Part shown: one piece after another, positions 19,336 through 27,822 of the stretch
How positions within the stretch are numbered: position 1 is the first letter of the stretch
Layout: each line of letters starts with the position of its first letter
Origin: Rhizobium sp. BK196
GTDB lineage: Bacteria > Pseudomonadota > Alphaproteobacteria > Rhizobiales > Rhizobiaceae
Direction of reading: 5' to 3'
Assembly (NCBI RefSeq): GCF_014193255.1
Contig: NZ_JACHZB010000003.1
Location: 372,001-436,000 of the forward strand
Length of the DNA stretch: 64,000 nt
Made by a program: the position numbers and the translations under genes
Notes under the pieces: model-generated
What the model was told of the DNA's origin: nothing
The model's input: only the letters and a program-made list of their open reading frames with translations
Databases searched by the model: none

Positions 19336-19375
19336 CGGTTTGCATTTTGCAAACCGTTCGGAACGGAAGCGTTCC
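19336..19375 (+). promoter_or_regulatory. Two adjacent perfect hairpins in the rpsF leader
   Basis: Hairpin 1 is CGGTTTGC (19336-19343), loop ATTTT, GCAAACCG (19349-19356). Hairpin 2 starts three bases later: GGAACG (19360-19365), loop GAAG, CGTTCC (19370-19375). Neither is followed by a T-run, so they are not ordinary terminators. Ribosomal leader autoregulation by S6:S18 is known in other bacteria, and this leader may host such control. Confidence 0.55.
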
Positions 19376-19510
19376 AGCCTCCCGTGTCTCCGCTCTCGAC
19401 CGTCTCGGAAACGCTTTTCTTGCTTGGTGCTAGCCGCCTCTCAGGAGCAGTCGTTGAGGCTTAGCCGCCGAATGCCGGGTTCTGATCAACGCAAGAAAGG
19501 CAAAGCTGTC

Positions 19511-19969
19511 ATGGCTCTTTATGAACATGTATTCCTTGCCCGACAGGATATCACGTCGCAGCAGGTCGATGCCCTCGTAGAACAGTACAAGGGCGTGATC
19601 GAAGCAAACGGCGGTAAAGTCGGGCGTATCGAAAACTGGGGCCTCAAGTCCCTCACCTACCGCATCAAGAAGAACCGCAAGGCTCACTACGCCCTGATGG
19701 ACATTGATGCACCGGCCGCTGCGATCCAGGAAATGGAACGTCAGATGCGCATCAGCGAAGACGTTCTTCGCTACATGACGATTGCTGTCGAAAAGCACGA
19801 AGACGGCCCGTCTGCCATGATGCAGAAGCGCGACCGCGACGACCGCGGCCCGCGTGAAGGCGGCGACCGTGGCCCGCGCCGCGAATTCGGCGACCGTCCG
19901 CCGCGCCGTGACGGCGAGTTCCAGCGTGGCCCGCGTCCTGATCGCGCTCCCCGCGAAGACCGTGCATAA
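19511..19969 (+). CDS. rpsF: Small ribosomal subunit protein bS6
   Basis: 152 aa from ATG 19511 ([18 protein letters not shown]). The frame opens at 19319 but that part is leader. The S6 core covers residues 1-100 with '[19 protein letters not shown]'. The C-terminal 45 residues are an Arg/Asp/Gly/Pro-rich tail with repeated DRGPR-like units, longer than the E. coli tail but usual in rhizobia. bS6 binds bS18 on the 30S platform. It is the first gene of rpsF-rpsR-(DUF2232)-rplI. Confidence 0.97.
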   Translation: MALYEHVFLARQDITSQQVDALVEQYKGVIEANGGKVGRIENWGLKSLTYRIKKNRKAHYALMDIDAPAAAIQEMERQMRISEDVLRYMTIAVEKHEDGPSAMMQKRDRDDRGPREGGDRGPRREFGDRPPRRDGEFQRGPRPDRAPREDRA

Positions 19970-19981
19970 GGAGAAATAAGA

Positions 19982-20230
19982 ATGTCTGAATCTTCCTCCG
20001 CTCCGGTCCGCCGTCCGTTCCATCGTCGTCGCAAGACCTGCCCGTTCTCCGGTGCAAACGCTCCGCGCATCGACTACAAGGACGTCCGTCTGCTGCAGCG
20101 CTACATTTCCGAGCGCGGCAAGATCGTTCCGTCCCGCATCACGGCCGTTTCCCAGAAGAAGCAGCGCGAACTCGCCCAGGCGATCAAGCGCGCCCGCTTC
20201 CTCGGCCTGCTGCCGTACGTCGTCGCCTAA
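19982..20230 (+). CDS. rpsR: Small ribosomal subunit protein bS18
   Basis: 82 aa. '[20 protein letters not shown]' (about 14-33) and '[20 protein letters not shown]' (about 50-69) are diagnostic of bS18. It follows rpsF by 12 bases with an AGGAG-type ribosome site between. It forms a heterodimer with bS6 in the 30S platform. Confidence 0.98.
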   Translation: MSESSSAPVRRPFHRRRKTCPFSGANAPRIDYKDVRLLQRYISERGKIVPSRITAVSQKKQRELAQAIKRARFLGLLPYVVA

Positions 20231-20238
20231 TGAAGCTT

Positions 20239-20266
20239 GAAGCTCCGGATTTCGATCCGGGGCTTC
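20239..20266 (+). terminator. UUCG hairpin after rpsR
   Basis: GAAGCTCCGGAT (20239-20250) and ATCCGGGGCTTC (20255-20266) pair almost perfectly around a TTCG tetraloop. The run after it is C-rich rather than T-rich, so termination would be partial. It may stabilise the rpsF-rpsR message and lower expression of the following membrane gene. Confidence 0.6.
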
Positions 20267-20371
20267 CCCCTTCCGCGATGGGCGCGGATCGGAACCTTAA
20301 AACCCATGTTGAGGCATCTCCCGAACTCTTTCAGGGAAATCCTCTAACTGCTTGTTAAGCAGGACAGCGAA

Positions 20372-21352
20372 GTGACACGACCTGACCCGAAAACGCTTGC
20401 GATCGGCGCACTCGCCGGATTGACCGCCGCCTTGCTGGTGCTTGGCGCGAGCATGCAGCCGTCTTTCAGTGCCGTGCTCTATGCCGCTTCAGCACTTCCG
20501 ATCCTGCTCGTCGGCCTCGGCTGGGGCAATCTCGCCGCCATTTCCGCCGTCGTCACCGCTGCTGTGCTCGGCGCGATCGCTATTTCCCCGTCCTTCGCGC
20601 TCGTCATGACGCTGGTGACGCTGCTGCCGGCGGGGTGGCTGAGCCACCTTGCGAACCTTGCGCGCCCGGCCTCCGAACTCGGCGGCCCCGACAATCTGCT
20701 CGCCTGGTATCCGCTTTCGGATATCCTGCTGCATCTCTGCGGTCTCGTCACCTTCGCCGTCATCGTGACCGGCATCATGATCGGCTACGGGCCTGAAATC
20801 ACCGACCAGATGGTCGATGTGCTGATGGCCTCGCTGCAGGAGCAGCAGCCGACATTCGTCCCCGATCCGGCCGCGACTGCGCAGACGAAGTCGCTCGTCG
20901 TCCTCATGCTGCCCGCGCTGCAGGGTGGCATCTGGGTGGTGATGCTGTTTGCCGCCTATTACATCGCAACACGCATCGTTGCCGCTTCCGGCAGGAGCTT
21001 GCGTCCGCGCGAGGATATCCCTTCGTCGCTGCGCATGAACCGCAATTCGATCTTCATCTTCCTCGCCGGTCTTGCCGCCACTTTCATAGGCGGAGTTCCT
21101 GCGATGATCGGCGCCACGGTCGTCGGAGCCTTCGGCGCCGGCTTCCTGATGTCCGGCTTCGCCGCGCTGCATTTCCGCACGCGCGGCAAGGACTGGCGCT
21201 TGCCGGCCCTTATCCTGAGCTACCTGGCGTCCACCATGATGCTGCCAGCTCTTTTCATCCTCGTGCTTGGTCTCGCCGATACCCGCAAGGCGATCGCCCT
21301 GACCCCGGCCAAGGATGCCCATGCCCCCAAACAAAACGATACCGAAATCTGA
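20372..21352 (+). CDS. DUF2232 membrane protein
   Basis: 326 aa, mostly hydrophobic, with about eight predicted membrane segments and a GW/GWGN loop near residue 50. It starts MTRPDPKTLAIGALAG, with 'TAKDAHAPKQND' at the cytosolic end. Placement between rpsR and rplI is a recurring alphaproteobacterial arrangement for DUF2232 proteins. The function is unknown. It ends 21 bases before rplI, so it is probably cotranscribed with it. Confidence 0.85.
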   Translation: MTRPDPKTLAIGALAGLTAALLVLGASMQPSFSAVLYAASALPILLVGLGWGNLAAISAVVTAAVLGAIAISPSFALVMTLVTLLPAGWLSHLANLARPASELGGPDNLLAWYPLSDILLHLCGLVTFAVIVTGIMIGYGPEITDQMVDVLMASLQEQQPTFVPDPAATAQTKSLVVLMLPALQGGIWVVMLFAAYYIATRIVAASGRSLRPREDIPSSLRMNRNSIFIFLAGLAATFIGGVPAMIGATVVGAFGAGFLMSGFAALHFRTRGKDWRLPALILSYLASTMMLPALFILVLGLADTRKAIALTPAKDAHAPKQNDTEI

Positions 21353-21373
21353 GAACAAGAAAGGAAAAACACC

Positions 21374-21952
21374 ATGGACGTCATTCTCCTCGAACGCATC
21401 TCCAAGCTCGGCCAGATGGGCGAAACCGTAAAGGTTCGCGACGGCTTTGCGCGCAACTACCTCCTGCCGCTCGGCAAGGCACTGCGCGCCAACGCTGCCA
21501 ATAAGGCCCGTTTCGAAGCCGAGCGCGCAACGCTCGAAGCCCGCAACCTCGAGCGCAAGACCGAAGCCCAGAAGGTCGCCGACGTTCTCGACGGCAAGTC
21601 CTTCATCGTCGTCCGCTCTGCCGGCGAAACCGGCCAGCTCTACGGCTCGGTCGCTGCCCGTGACGTCGTCGACATCCTGGCCGCCGAAGGCTTCAACATC
21701 GCCCGGAACCAGGTTCACCTCAACACGCCGATCAAGGCGATCGGCCTGCACAAGGTCGAGCTGCAGCTCCATGCTGAAGTTGAGATCAGCATCGAGCTGA
21801 ACGTGGCCCGTTCTGCGGAAGAAGCCGAGCGTCAGTCCAAGGGCGAAGAGCTCACCTCTGTGGATGCCATCTACGGCGTTGACGAAGACGCCCTGCGTCC
21901 GGAAGACTTCTTCGATCCGGAAGCCGACGGCATCGACGAAGACGAGGCATAA
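21374..21952 (+). CDS. rplI: Large ribosomal subunit protein bL9
   Basis: 192 aa. '[21 protein letters not shown]' then '[14 protein letters not shown]' are the bL9 N-domain signature, followed by the long connecting helix and the C-domain (residues about 60-150). The last 40 residues are acidic (ending [12 protein letters not shown]), longer than the 149-aa E. coli protein but normal in this order. A strong terminator follows. Confidence 0.97.
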   Translation: MDVILLERISKLGQMGETVKVRDGFARNYLLPLGKALRANAANKARFEAERATLEARNLERKTEAQKVADVLDGKSFIVVRSAGETGQLYGSVAARDVVDILAAEGFNIARNQVHLNTPIKAIGLHKVELQLHAEVEISIELNVARSAEEAERQSKGEELTSVDAIYGVDEDALRPEDFFDPEADGIDEDEA

Positions 21953-21979
21953 CTTCTGTTTCCCAGGGGATACAGACCG

Positions 21980-22007
21980 AAAAGCCCGGCTCGCGCCGGG
22001 CTTTTTT
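21980..22007 (+). terminator. Intrinsic terminator after rplI
   Basis: AAAGCCCGGC (21981-21990) pairs perfectly with GCCGGGCTTT (21995-22004) around TCGC and runs into TTTTTT. It marks the end of the rpsF operon. Confidence 0.93.
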
Positions 22008-22246
22008 GCTGCGCCCTGCAGCCGGGAACGTTAAAATGAAAAAATGCAGAAGTGAGTCGCCAAAGGCGGCGTGTCCTACAGGTGACAGTTCGGATATTTT
22101 CTATCCACTGGCCCTCCGACTGTGGAGAAGTCGAACAACGGGCACAGTACCACCGATTTGATGACCGCTTGAAAGCTGTTGCTGCGAAGCACTTGATTTT
22201 ACGTAGACGGCCCTGCAAATCCGGGTTTTGGAAAAAGACAGTACGG
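22008..22246 (+). other. Gap between the rplI terminator and dnaB
   Basis: About 240 bases with a small CGCC-AAA-GGCG hairpin near 22060-22072 and no ORF with its own start signal. The dnaB frame is open through here but lacks coding features. It presumably contains the dnaB promoter, which I cannot place. Confidence 0.4.
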
Positions 22247-23749
22247 ATGACGATGAACGAAGCTGCACGAAAGATTGCCGCCGGTGCTCCCGCAGAGCAG
22301 CACTATCGAGAAGCGCCGAACAACATCGAGGCCGAACAGGCGCTGCTCGGCGCCATCCTGATGAACAACGACGCCTACTACCGCGTCTCGGACTTCCTCA
22401 AACCTATCCATCTTTATGAGCCGCTGCATCGGAAGATCTTCGAGGTCGCCGGCGACATCATCCGCATGGGCAAGATCGCCAACCCGGTCACGGTCAAGAC
22501 CTTCCTGCCGGCCGACGAGAAGGTCGGGGACATCACCGTTTCCAAGTATCTCGCAAGCCTCGTCACCGGCGCCGTCACCATCATCAACGCCGAAGACTAT
22601 GGAAGGGCGATCTACGATCTGGCCATCCGCCGCGCGCTGATCACCATCGGCGAGGATGTCGTCAACATCGCCTATGACGCGCCGCTCGACATGCCGCCGC
22701 AAGCGCAGATCGAGGACACCGAACGCCGTCTGTTCGAGCTTGCCGAAAATGGCCGCTATGACGGCGGCTTCCAGGCCTTCAACGATGCCGTAGCGCTCGC
22801 CATCGACATGGCAGCCGTTGCCAAGGAGCGAGACGGCGGTCTCTCCGGCATTTCCACCGGCATTCACTCACTCGATTCCAAGATGGGCGGGTTGCAGCGC
22901 TCGGACTTGATCGTGCTCGCCGGCCGTCCCGGTATGGGCAAGACCTCACTCGCGACCAATATCGCCTACAATATCGCAGCCGCCTATGAAGGCGAAGTGC
23001 AGCCGGACGGCAGCATGAAGGCCAAGAACGGCGGCGTCGTCGGCTTCTACTCGCTCGAAATGTCGTCCGAACAGCTCGCCACGCGTATCATCTCCGAGCA
23101 GACGGAAGTCTCCTCCTCGAAGATCCGCCGCGGCGACATCAACGATGCCGATTTCGAAAAACTCGTCGCCTGCTCGATGATGATGCAGAAGGTGCCGCTC
23201 TATATCGACCAGACCGGCGGTATCTCGATCGCCCAGCTTTCGGCACGCGCCCGCCGCCTCAAGCGCCAGCGCGGGCTCGACGTGCTTGTCGTCGACTACG
23301 TGCAGCTAATGACCGGCTCCGGCAAATCCAGCGATAACCGCGTTCAGGAAATCACCCAGATCACAACGGGTCTCAAGGCACTCGGCAAGGAATTGAACGT
23401 GCCGATCATCGCGCTCTCCCAGCTCTCGCGTGCCGTCGAAAGCCGCGAAGACAAGCGCCCGCAGCTTTCCGACCTTCGTGAATCGGGCTCGATCGAGCAG
23501 GACGCCGACGTCGTGCTGTTCGTGTTCCGCGAGGAATATTACGTCAAGAACATGGAACCGCGCGATATCCACGATCCAAAATATCCGGAATGGGAAGCGC
23601 TGTTCGACAAGGTCAAGGGCACGGCCGATGTCATCATCGCCAAGCAGCGTCACGGACCGACCGGCACGGTAAAACTTGCCTTCCAGTCGGAATTCACACG
23701 CTTTGCCGATCTCGCCGATCCGTCCTTCACGCAGTATGAGGAACATTGA
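22247..23749 (+). CDS. dnaB: Replicative DNA helicase DnaB
   Basis: 500 aa from ATG 22247 (MTMNEAARKIAAGAPAEQ); a second ATG at 22253 is possible. The N-domain contains 'PNNIEAEQALLGAILMN', Walker A is AGRPGMGKTS (about residue 226), and 'LDVLVVDYVQLM' (about 344) is Walker B. 'ALSQLSRAVESREDKRP' and 'SDLRESGSIEQDADVV' complete the DnaB signature. The hexamer unwinds DNA ahead of the replisome. Its TGA lies inside the stem of the following terminator. Confidence 0.97.
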   Translation: MTMNEAARKIAAGAPAEQHYREAPNNIEAEQALLGAILMNNDAYYRVSDFLKPIHLYEPLHRKIFEVAGDIIRMGKIANPVTVKTFLPADEKVGDITVSKYLASLVTGAVTIINAEDYGRAIYDLAIRRALITIGEDVVNIAYDAPLDMPPQAQIEDTERRLFELAENGRYDGGFQAFNDAVALAIDMAAVAKERDGGLSGISTGIHSLDSKMGGLQRSDLIVLAGRPGMGKTSLATNIAYNIAAAYEGEVQPDGSMKAKNGGVVGFYSLEMSSEQLATRIISEQTEVSSSKIRRGDINDADFEKLVACSMMMQKVPLYIDQTGGISIAQLSARARRLKRQRGLDVLVVDYVQLMTGSGKSSDNRVQEITQITTGLKALGKELNVPIIALSQLSRAVESREDKRPQLSDLRESGSIEQDADVVLFVFREEYYVKNMEPRDIHDPKYPEWEALFDKVKGTADVIIAKQRHGPTGTVKLAFQSEFTRFADLADPSFTQYEEH

Positions 23750-23777
23750 CGCGGGCTTTCCGCGTCAATGTTCTTTC
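23742..23777. terminator. Bidirectional terminator overlapping the dnaB stop
   Basis: AACATTGACGCGG (23742-23754) and CCGCGTCAATGTT (23760-23772) form a perfect 13-bp stem with a 5-base loop, followed by CTTTC. The dnaB TGA at 23747-23749 is within the left arm. The convergent azlD ends at 23776, so one structure may serve both genes. Confidence 0.8.
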
Positions 23778-24078
23778 AGAAACCAGCTGCCCGCAACAAG
23801 GCCACTGTCGCGACGCCGATGACGACGCTTGCCAGCATCGGTAGGCGTCTGGCAACGATTGCCGTTACCGCACAGGCCAACGTTTCCGCCCAACCGGCCG
23901 CAAAGGCGGTCGGGGCGATCACAGCCATCAATACCGCGGGTGGAATGGCTTCGATCGCCGTTTTCCGGCGTTCGTCAATCTCCACATAGCGGATCAGCAC
24001 GAGGCCGCTGATGCGGGTGAAAATGGTCGCCGCGGCCATAGCAAGAATGGCGAGTAAAGTACTGAAATCGAGCGTCAT
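23776..24078 (-). CDS. azlD: AzlD-type small subunit of a branched-chain amino acid exporter
   Basis: 100 aa with four hydrophobic segments; 'TIFTRISGLVLIRYVEIDER' near residue 20 is characteristic of AzlD/YgaH. It forms a two-component exporter with AzlC. The start overlaps the azlC end by four bases (24075-24078), consistent with translational coupling. Substrate (branched-chain amino acids or analogues) is inferred from family. Confidence 0.9.
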   Translation of the reverse strand: MTLDFSTLLAILAMAAATIFTRISGLVLIRYVEIDERRKTAIEAIPPAVLMAVIAPTAFAAGWAETLACAVTAIVARRLPMLASVVIGVATVALLRAAGF

Positions 24079-24794
24079 GCCGCCTGCTCCCGCATTCTGC
24101 CTCTCCAGACAGCCATTGCAAGTCCTGCCAGCGCGCCGGCTGCGATATACCAGACCCCCGGCACGAGCTGGTGGACGGCAACCGCAGCAATTCCGCTTGC
24201 GGCAAGCACCGCGCCGGTTTCCGCCCCCTTCCAGAAGCCCATCACCAGCACGACGAAGACGGCCGGAAAGGCGAAGTCGAGGCCGATGACGGCGGGATCG
24301 CCGAGAAAGGCGCCGAGCAACGCTCCTGCAAGCGATGAACCGACCCAGGTCAGGTAAAAGGGCGTGACGATACCGGCATACCAGGCGGGTGTGAGCCGTG
24401 TCGTTCCGGCGCGGAATTCCGCCATGGCCCAGAGCTCATCGGCCAGGAACAGCATGGCAATATAGCGCTTGATGCCGGAGAAGGACTGCATCTTCGTGCC
24501 GATCGAGGCGCTCATCAGTACATGGCGGATATTGACGAGCAGGGCCGCGAAGCCGACGCCGATCCAGCTTGCCGGATGCGTCCAGATATCCATCGCCACG
24601 AATTGTGAACCGCCGGCAAAGACGAGCGCACTCATCAGCGTCGTTTCCAGTGTCGAAAGCCCTTTGGTGGCCGAGACCGCGCCGAAGACCAGGCCAATCG
24701 GCAGGACTGCGACGATCAGGGGAAGAATGGCGCGCACTCCGCCAAGAAATTCGCGGATCAGACTTTTGCCGACTGGCTTACTCTGTTGCAACAT
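24075..24794 (-). CDS. azlC: AzlC-type permease of a branched-chain amino acid exporter
   Basis: 239 aa from ATG 24794, which has GGAGG six bases upstream; an ATG at 24809 also exists. 'GVRAILPLIVAVLPIGLVFG' (about 15-34) and 'FAGGSQFVAMDIW' (about 62-74) are typical AzlC motifs, and there are several membrane helices. It exports amino acids together with AzlD. It is followed upstream by an AraC-family gene on the same strand, probably its regulator. Confidence 0.92.
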   Translation of the reverse strand: MLQQSKPVGKSLIREFLGGVRAILPLIVAVLPIGLVFGAVSATKGLSTLETTLMSALVFAGGSQFVAMDIWTHPASWIGVGFAALLVNIRHVLMSASIGTKMQSFSGIKRYIAMLFLADELWAMAEFRAGTTRLTPAWYAGIVTPFYLTWVGSSLAGALLGAFLGDPAVIGLDFAFPAVFVVLVMGFWKGAETGAVLAASGIAAVAVHQLVPGVWYIAAGALAGLAMAVWRGRMREQAA

Positions 24795-24863
24795 CGGCAA
24801 CCTCCACATCAAGACGGCGGAGAGGTAGCCGAGGCCGCTAAGGGCTGTATTGAACGAAAGTGA

Positions 24864-25721
24864 TCAACCGACACGGAACTGGCCGGGAGTAACGCCAGTG
24901 CGGGATTTGAAGTGGCGTGTGAAATGTGCCTGATCGGCGAAGCCGCACTGAAGCGCAACATCGGCGGGCATGTGTCCCTCCCTCAGCAGCCGCCTTGCGA
25001 CAAGAACACGGCGGTCCGTCAGGAAGGCGTGCGGGGTGATGTGATACTCTCTGCGGAAAGCGCGAATTAAATGGGCGCGACTGAGCCCCGCCACCTTGGC
25101 CAGTTCTTCCAGTCCCACATCAATTTCGAAATTCTCGATCAGGTAGTCGCGGGCGCGGGCGACAGCACTGCGCTCCTTGGTATCGATGGGCACGACGATG
25201 GTGCTGCCATAGCGGGCGAAGATCGCAGCCAGCACCGAAAACATGTTTTCATCGGATTCCAGCGCGCCTGCTCTGCTTTCAAGCGTACGGTGGGCGATAT
25301 GGAAGGCTTTGGCGAGCTGCGGATCGCGCGGCAGAGGCCCGGCGAAGGACGGAGTGGCGTTGAAAGCCTTGCCGGTGACGTCTTCGAGAATGTCGATGAA
25401 CAGCTTGGTGTCCGGATAGATCATCCGGTAGCGATACCCTTCCCCACCCGGAGCGCCGTCGTGCACGACGCCGGGATCGATCAGATAGAGGTCTCCGGGT
25501 CCGGTTTCTTCCCGCTTTCCGCTCAGGGTCGCGATCTGGCTGCCGCTTTCGATCGCGCCGATGCTGAAGGTGTCATGGGCGTGCGGCGCGTATTCATGCG
25601 TAAGAAAACTGGCGCTCAGACACTCCATGTCGCGAAAACGGCTGTCCCGCCAGAAGCGGGCCGATTCCACCTTGGCAAGCGGCATGGCGTCTGCCGCCTC
25701 TTTTTGCGAAACGTTCTGCAT
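24864..25721 (-). CDS. AraC-family transcriptional regulator
   Basis: 285 aa. An N-terminal cupin ('HEYAPHAHDTFSIGAIESG', about 44-62) is followed by a double helix-turn-helix at about 185-285, with 'VGLEELAKVAGLSRAHLIRA' and the second motif 'PADVALQCGFADQAHFTRHF'. The family activates nearby operons on ligand binding. The gene precedes azlCD on the same strand with a 69-base gap, so control of azlCD is likely. Confidence 0.92.
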   Translation of the reverse strand: MQNVSQKEAADAMPLAKVESARFWRDSRFRDMECLSASFLTHEYAPHAHDTFSIGAIESGSQIATLSGKREETGPGDLYLIDPGVVHDGAPGGEGYRYRMIYPDTKLFIDILEDVTGKAFNATPSFAGPLPRDPQLAKAFHIAHRTLESRAGALESDENMFSVLAAIFARYGSTIVVPIDTKERSAVARARDYLIENFEIDVGLEELAKVAGLSRAHLIRAFRREYHITPHAFLTDRRVLVARRLLREGHMPADVALQCGFADQAHFTRHFKSRTGVTPGQFRVG

Positions 25722-25874
25722 CCCGTCAGATTAGCGCGCCGCCAGTTGTCCGTCTTGAACAAAAGTGATCGCATGTGGGAAAGGCTGGTATGTCGCCTCT
25801 CATGCTTTCTCTTTGCCACAATGCTCTTTAGAGTGTTTGCAGCGATTTTCCTTTCCCTTTCAGCGCGGCGATTC

Positions 25875-27041
25875 ATGACAGATTTTTCCATTCCCTTTGA
25901 AGACGACGACCTTTTCGCCTCCGCCGGCCTGCGGCTGACCGTCGACTTGACGGCGCTGACCGACAACTGGCGGGAAATGGCCCGACGCTCGGGAAAGGCG
26001 CGTACGGCTGCCGTCGTCAAGGCCGATGCCTATGGGATGGGGATCGAGGATGCCGGCGAAGCGCTCTATCTTGCCGGCGCGCGGGATTTCTTCGTCGCGA
26101 CCGTCGATGAAGGTGTCACCCTGCGCATGTTTGCGCCTGAGGCACGCATCTTCGTGCTGGCGGGCATCTGGCCAGGCACCGAGCGGCGCTTCTTCGAAAA
26201 CGATCTCGTGCCGATCATCTCCTCGGAAGAGCAGCTTGCATTCTGGATGGCGGTGCTTGCCGATTACGGCGACTACCCATGCGCACTCCACGTCGATACC
26301 GGCTTCAACCGGCTGGGCCTGACGGTAGACGAGGCGCTCGCTCTTGCCGACGACGTGTCGCGGCCCGCGAGTTTCGCGCCTGCTCTCGTCATGAGCCATC
26401 TGGCCTGCGGCGACGACCACTCCTCTGCGATGAACAAGCAGCAGCTTGGATCATTCCGTAGGGTTAGCGCTGCTTATGAAGGTATCGATTCAAGCCTGGC
26501 GGCGTCCGCCGGCATCTTCCTCGGGGATGACTATCACTTCGATCTCACCCGGCCGGGCATCGCGCTCTATGGCGGGCAGGCCGTCAATGGCATGGCGAAC
26601 CCGATGCGACCGGTGGCGACGGCCGAAGCGCGCATCATCCAGATCCGCACGGTCAAGGCCGGTGAATCCGTCAGCTACGGGCGAGCACTGCAGCTCAAGC
26701 GCGACAGCCGGCTGGCGATCGTTTCGGCCGGTTATGCCGATGGCTATATGCGCAGCCAGTCGAGCGACGGCGTGCCGCTGCGCCAGGCCGTGCCGCAGGG
26801 CGGACAGGGCTTCGTTGCCGGCCAAAAGGTGTCGGTCGCCGGTCGCATCACCATGGACCAGACGATTTTCGACGTGACCGACCTGCCGGAAGGTGCCATT
26901 CGCGCCGGCGACTATATCGAACTCTTCGGCAAGAACATCCTCGTCGACGATGCGGCAAAGGCCGCAGGTACGATCGGTTACGAGATGCTGACGAGCATCG
27001 GCCTGCGCCACGAGCGCAAGTACGAGATGGACGAGGAATAG
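25875..27041 (+). CDS. alr: Alanine racemase
   Basis: 388 aa from ATG 25875 (MTDFSIPFEDDDLFASAG). The frame is open from 25071, but the extra part is antisense to the araC gene. The PLP lysine is in AVVKADAYGMG (about residue 50), and 'GRITMDQTIFDVTDLP' (about 325) with the catalytic-tyrosine segment 'GESVSYGRALQL' is also present. It makes D-alanine for peptidoglycan. The dnaB-alr-radA order is typical of alphaproteobacteria, here split by azlCD-araC. Confidence 0.95.
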   Translation: MTDFSIPFEDDDLFASAGLRLTVDLTALTDNWREMARRSGKARTAAVVKADAYGMGIEDAGEALYLAGARDFFVATVDEGVTLRMFAPEARIFVLAGIWPGTERRFFENDLVPIISSEEQLAFWMAVLADYGDYPCALHVDTGFNRLGLTVDEALALADDVSRPASFAPALVMSHLACGDDHSSAMNKQQLGSFRRVSAAYEGIDSSLAASAGIFLGDDYHFDLTRPGIALYGGQAVNGMANPMRPVATAEARIIQIRTVKAGESVSYGRALQLKRDSRLAIVSAGYADGYMRSQSSDGVPLRQAVPQGGQGFVAGQKVSVAGRITMDQTIFDVTDLPEGAIRAGDYIELFGKNILVDDAAKAAGTIGYEMLTSIGLRHERKYEMDEE

Positions 27042-27045
27042 GGAC

Positions 27046-27681
27046 TTAGCGTGTCGTGAACGCGAGGCGAACGCCGAGCGCCACGAACAGCACGCCGAGG
27101 CCGCGGTCTAGCCACAGGCCAATCTTTGCATTCCGTTTGAAGGCATTAGCAAGGCGCCCTCCCGCAAGGATCAGCGGCGACTCAATAAAGACGGCTACGA
27201 CAATGATCAGACCGCCATGGACTGCAAGCTGCAGCCAGGCCGGACCTGCGCCCTCGACGACGAATTGTGGCAGGAAGGCGAGGAAGAAGATCGCTACCTT
27301 CGGATTGAGCAGCGAGACGAGCATGCCCTGCCGATAGATGCGCCGCCAGCCGAGTGTTTCGCCTGCCGCCCGCACGAAGCCGCCCTCGCCTTTCGAGCGC
27401 AACGCCTGGATACCGAGCCAGACGAGATAGATCGCGCCCACCCATTTGACGGTGGAGAAGGCGATTGCCGAGGCGGCAAGGATCGCCGACAGGCCGAAGG
27501 CGGCGAGAAGCACGTGGATGCAGGCGCCGGTCCAGATGCCGAAGACGGCAGAGAAGCCGGCGCGCGTGCCGCTCTTCATCGTATGGCCGAGAATGAAGGC
27601 CATGTCCGGACCGGGCGAGATGTTTAGAAGAACCGCCGCGGTCAAAAAACCGATCCAGTGAGCGAGCGAATAATCGAGCAT
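27046..27681 (-). CDS. LysE-family amino acid exporter
   Basis: 211 aa with about six membrane segments. The LysE/RhtB signature 'NISPGPDMAFILGHTMKSG' is at residues about 20-38. Such proteins export lysine, threonine, homoserine or cysteine-pathway compounds; the substrate here is unknown. It converges on alr with only four bases between the stops, so it was probably inserted into the alr-radA series. Confidence 0.92.
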   Translation of the reverse strand: MLDYSLAHWIGFLTAAVLLNISPGPDMAFILGHTMKSGTRAGFSAVFGIWTGACIHVLLAAFGLSAILAASAIAFSTVKWVGAIYLVWLGIQALRSKGEGGFVRAAGETLGWRRIYRQGMLVSLLNPKVAIFFLAFLPQFVVEGAGPAWLQLAVHGGLIIVVAVFIESPLILAGGRLANAFKRNAKIGLWLDRGLGVLFVALGVRLAFTTR

Positions 27682-27822
27682 GGCCTATCCCTTGAGAGCC
27701 CTCCGATGCTGCCAGCCCGGCCACTGATAGGAAAATCATTAGTTTTGATCGGTGCAGGAAGCCATTATCTAGGGCGAAACCGATTCGGCCGCCCAGGCGG
27801 CTCTACGTGAAAGCAGTCATTG

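Noticed and set aside
25071..25874. N-terminal extension of alr of about 270 codons
   Set aside because: It is antisense to the AraC-family gene; alr homologues start at 25875.
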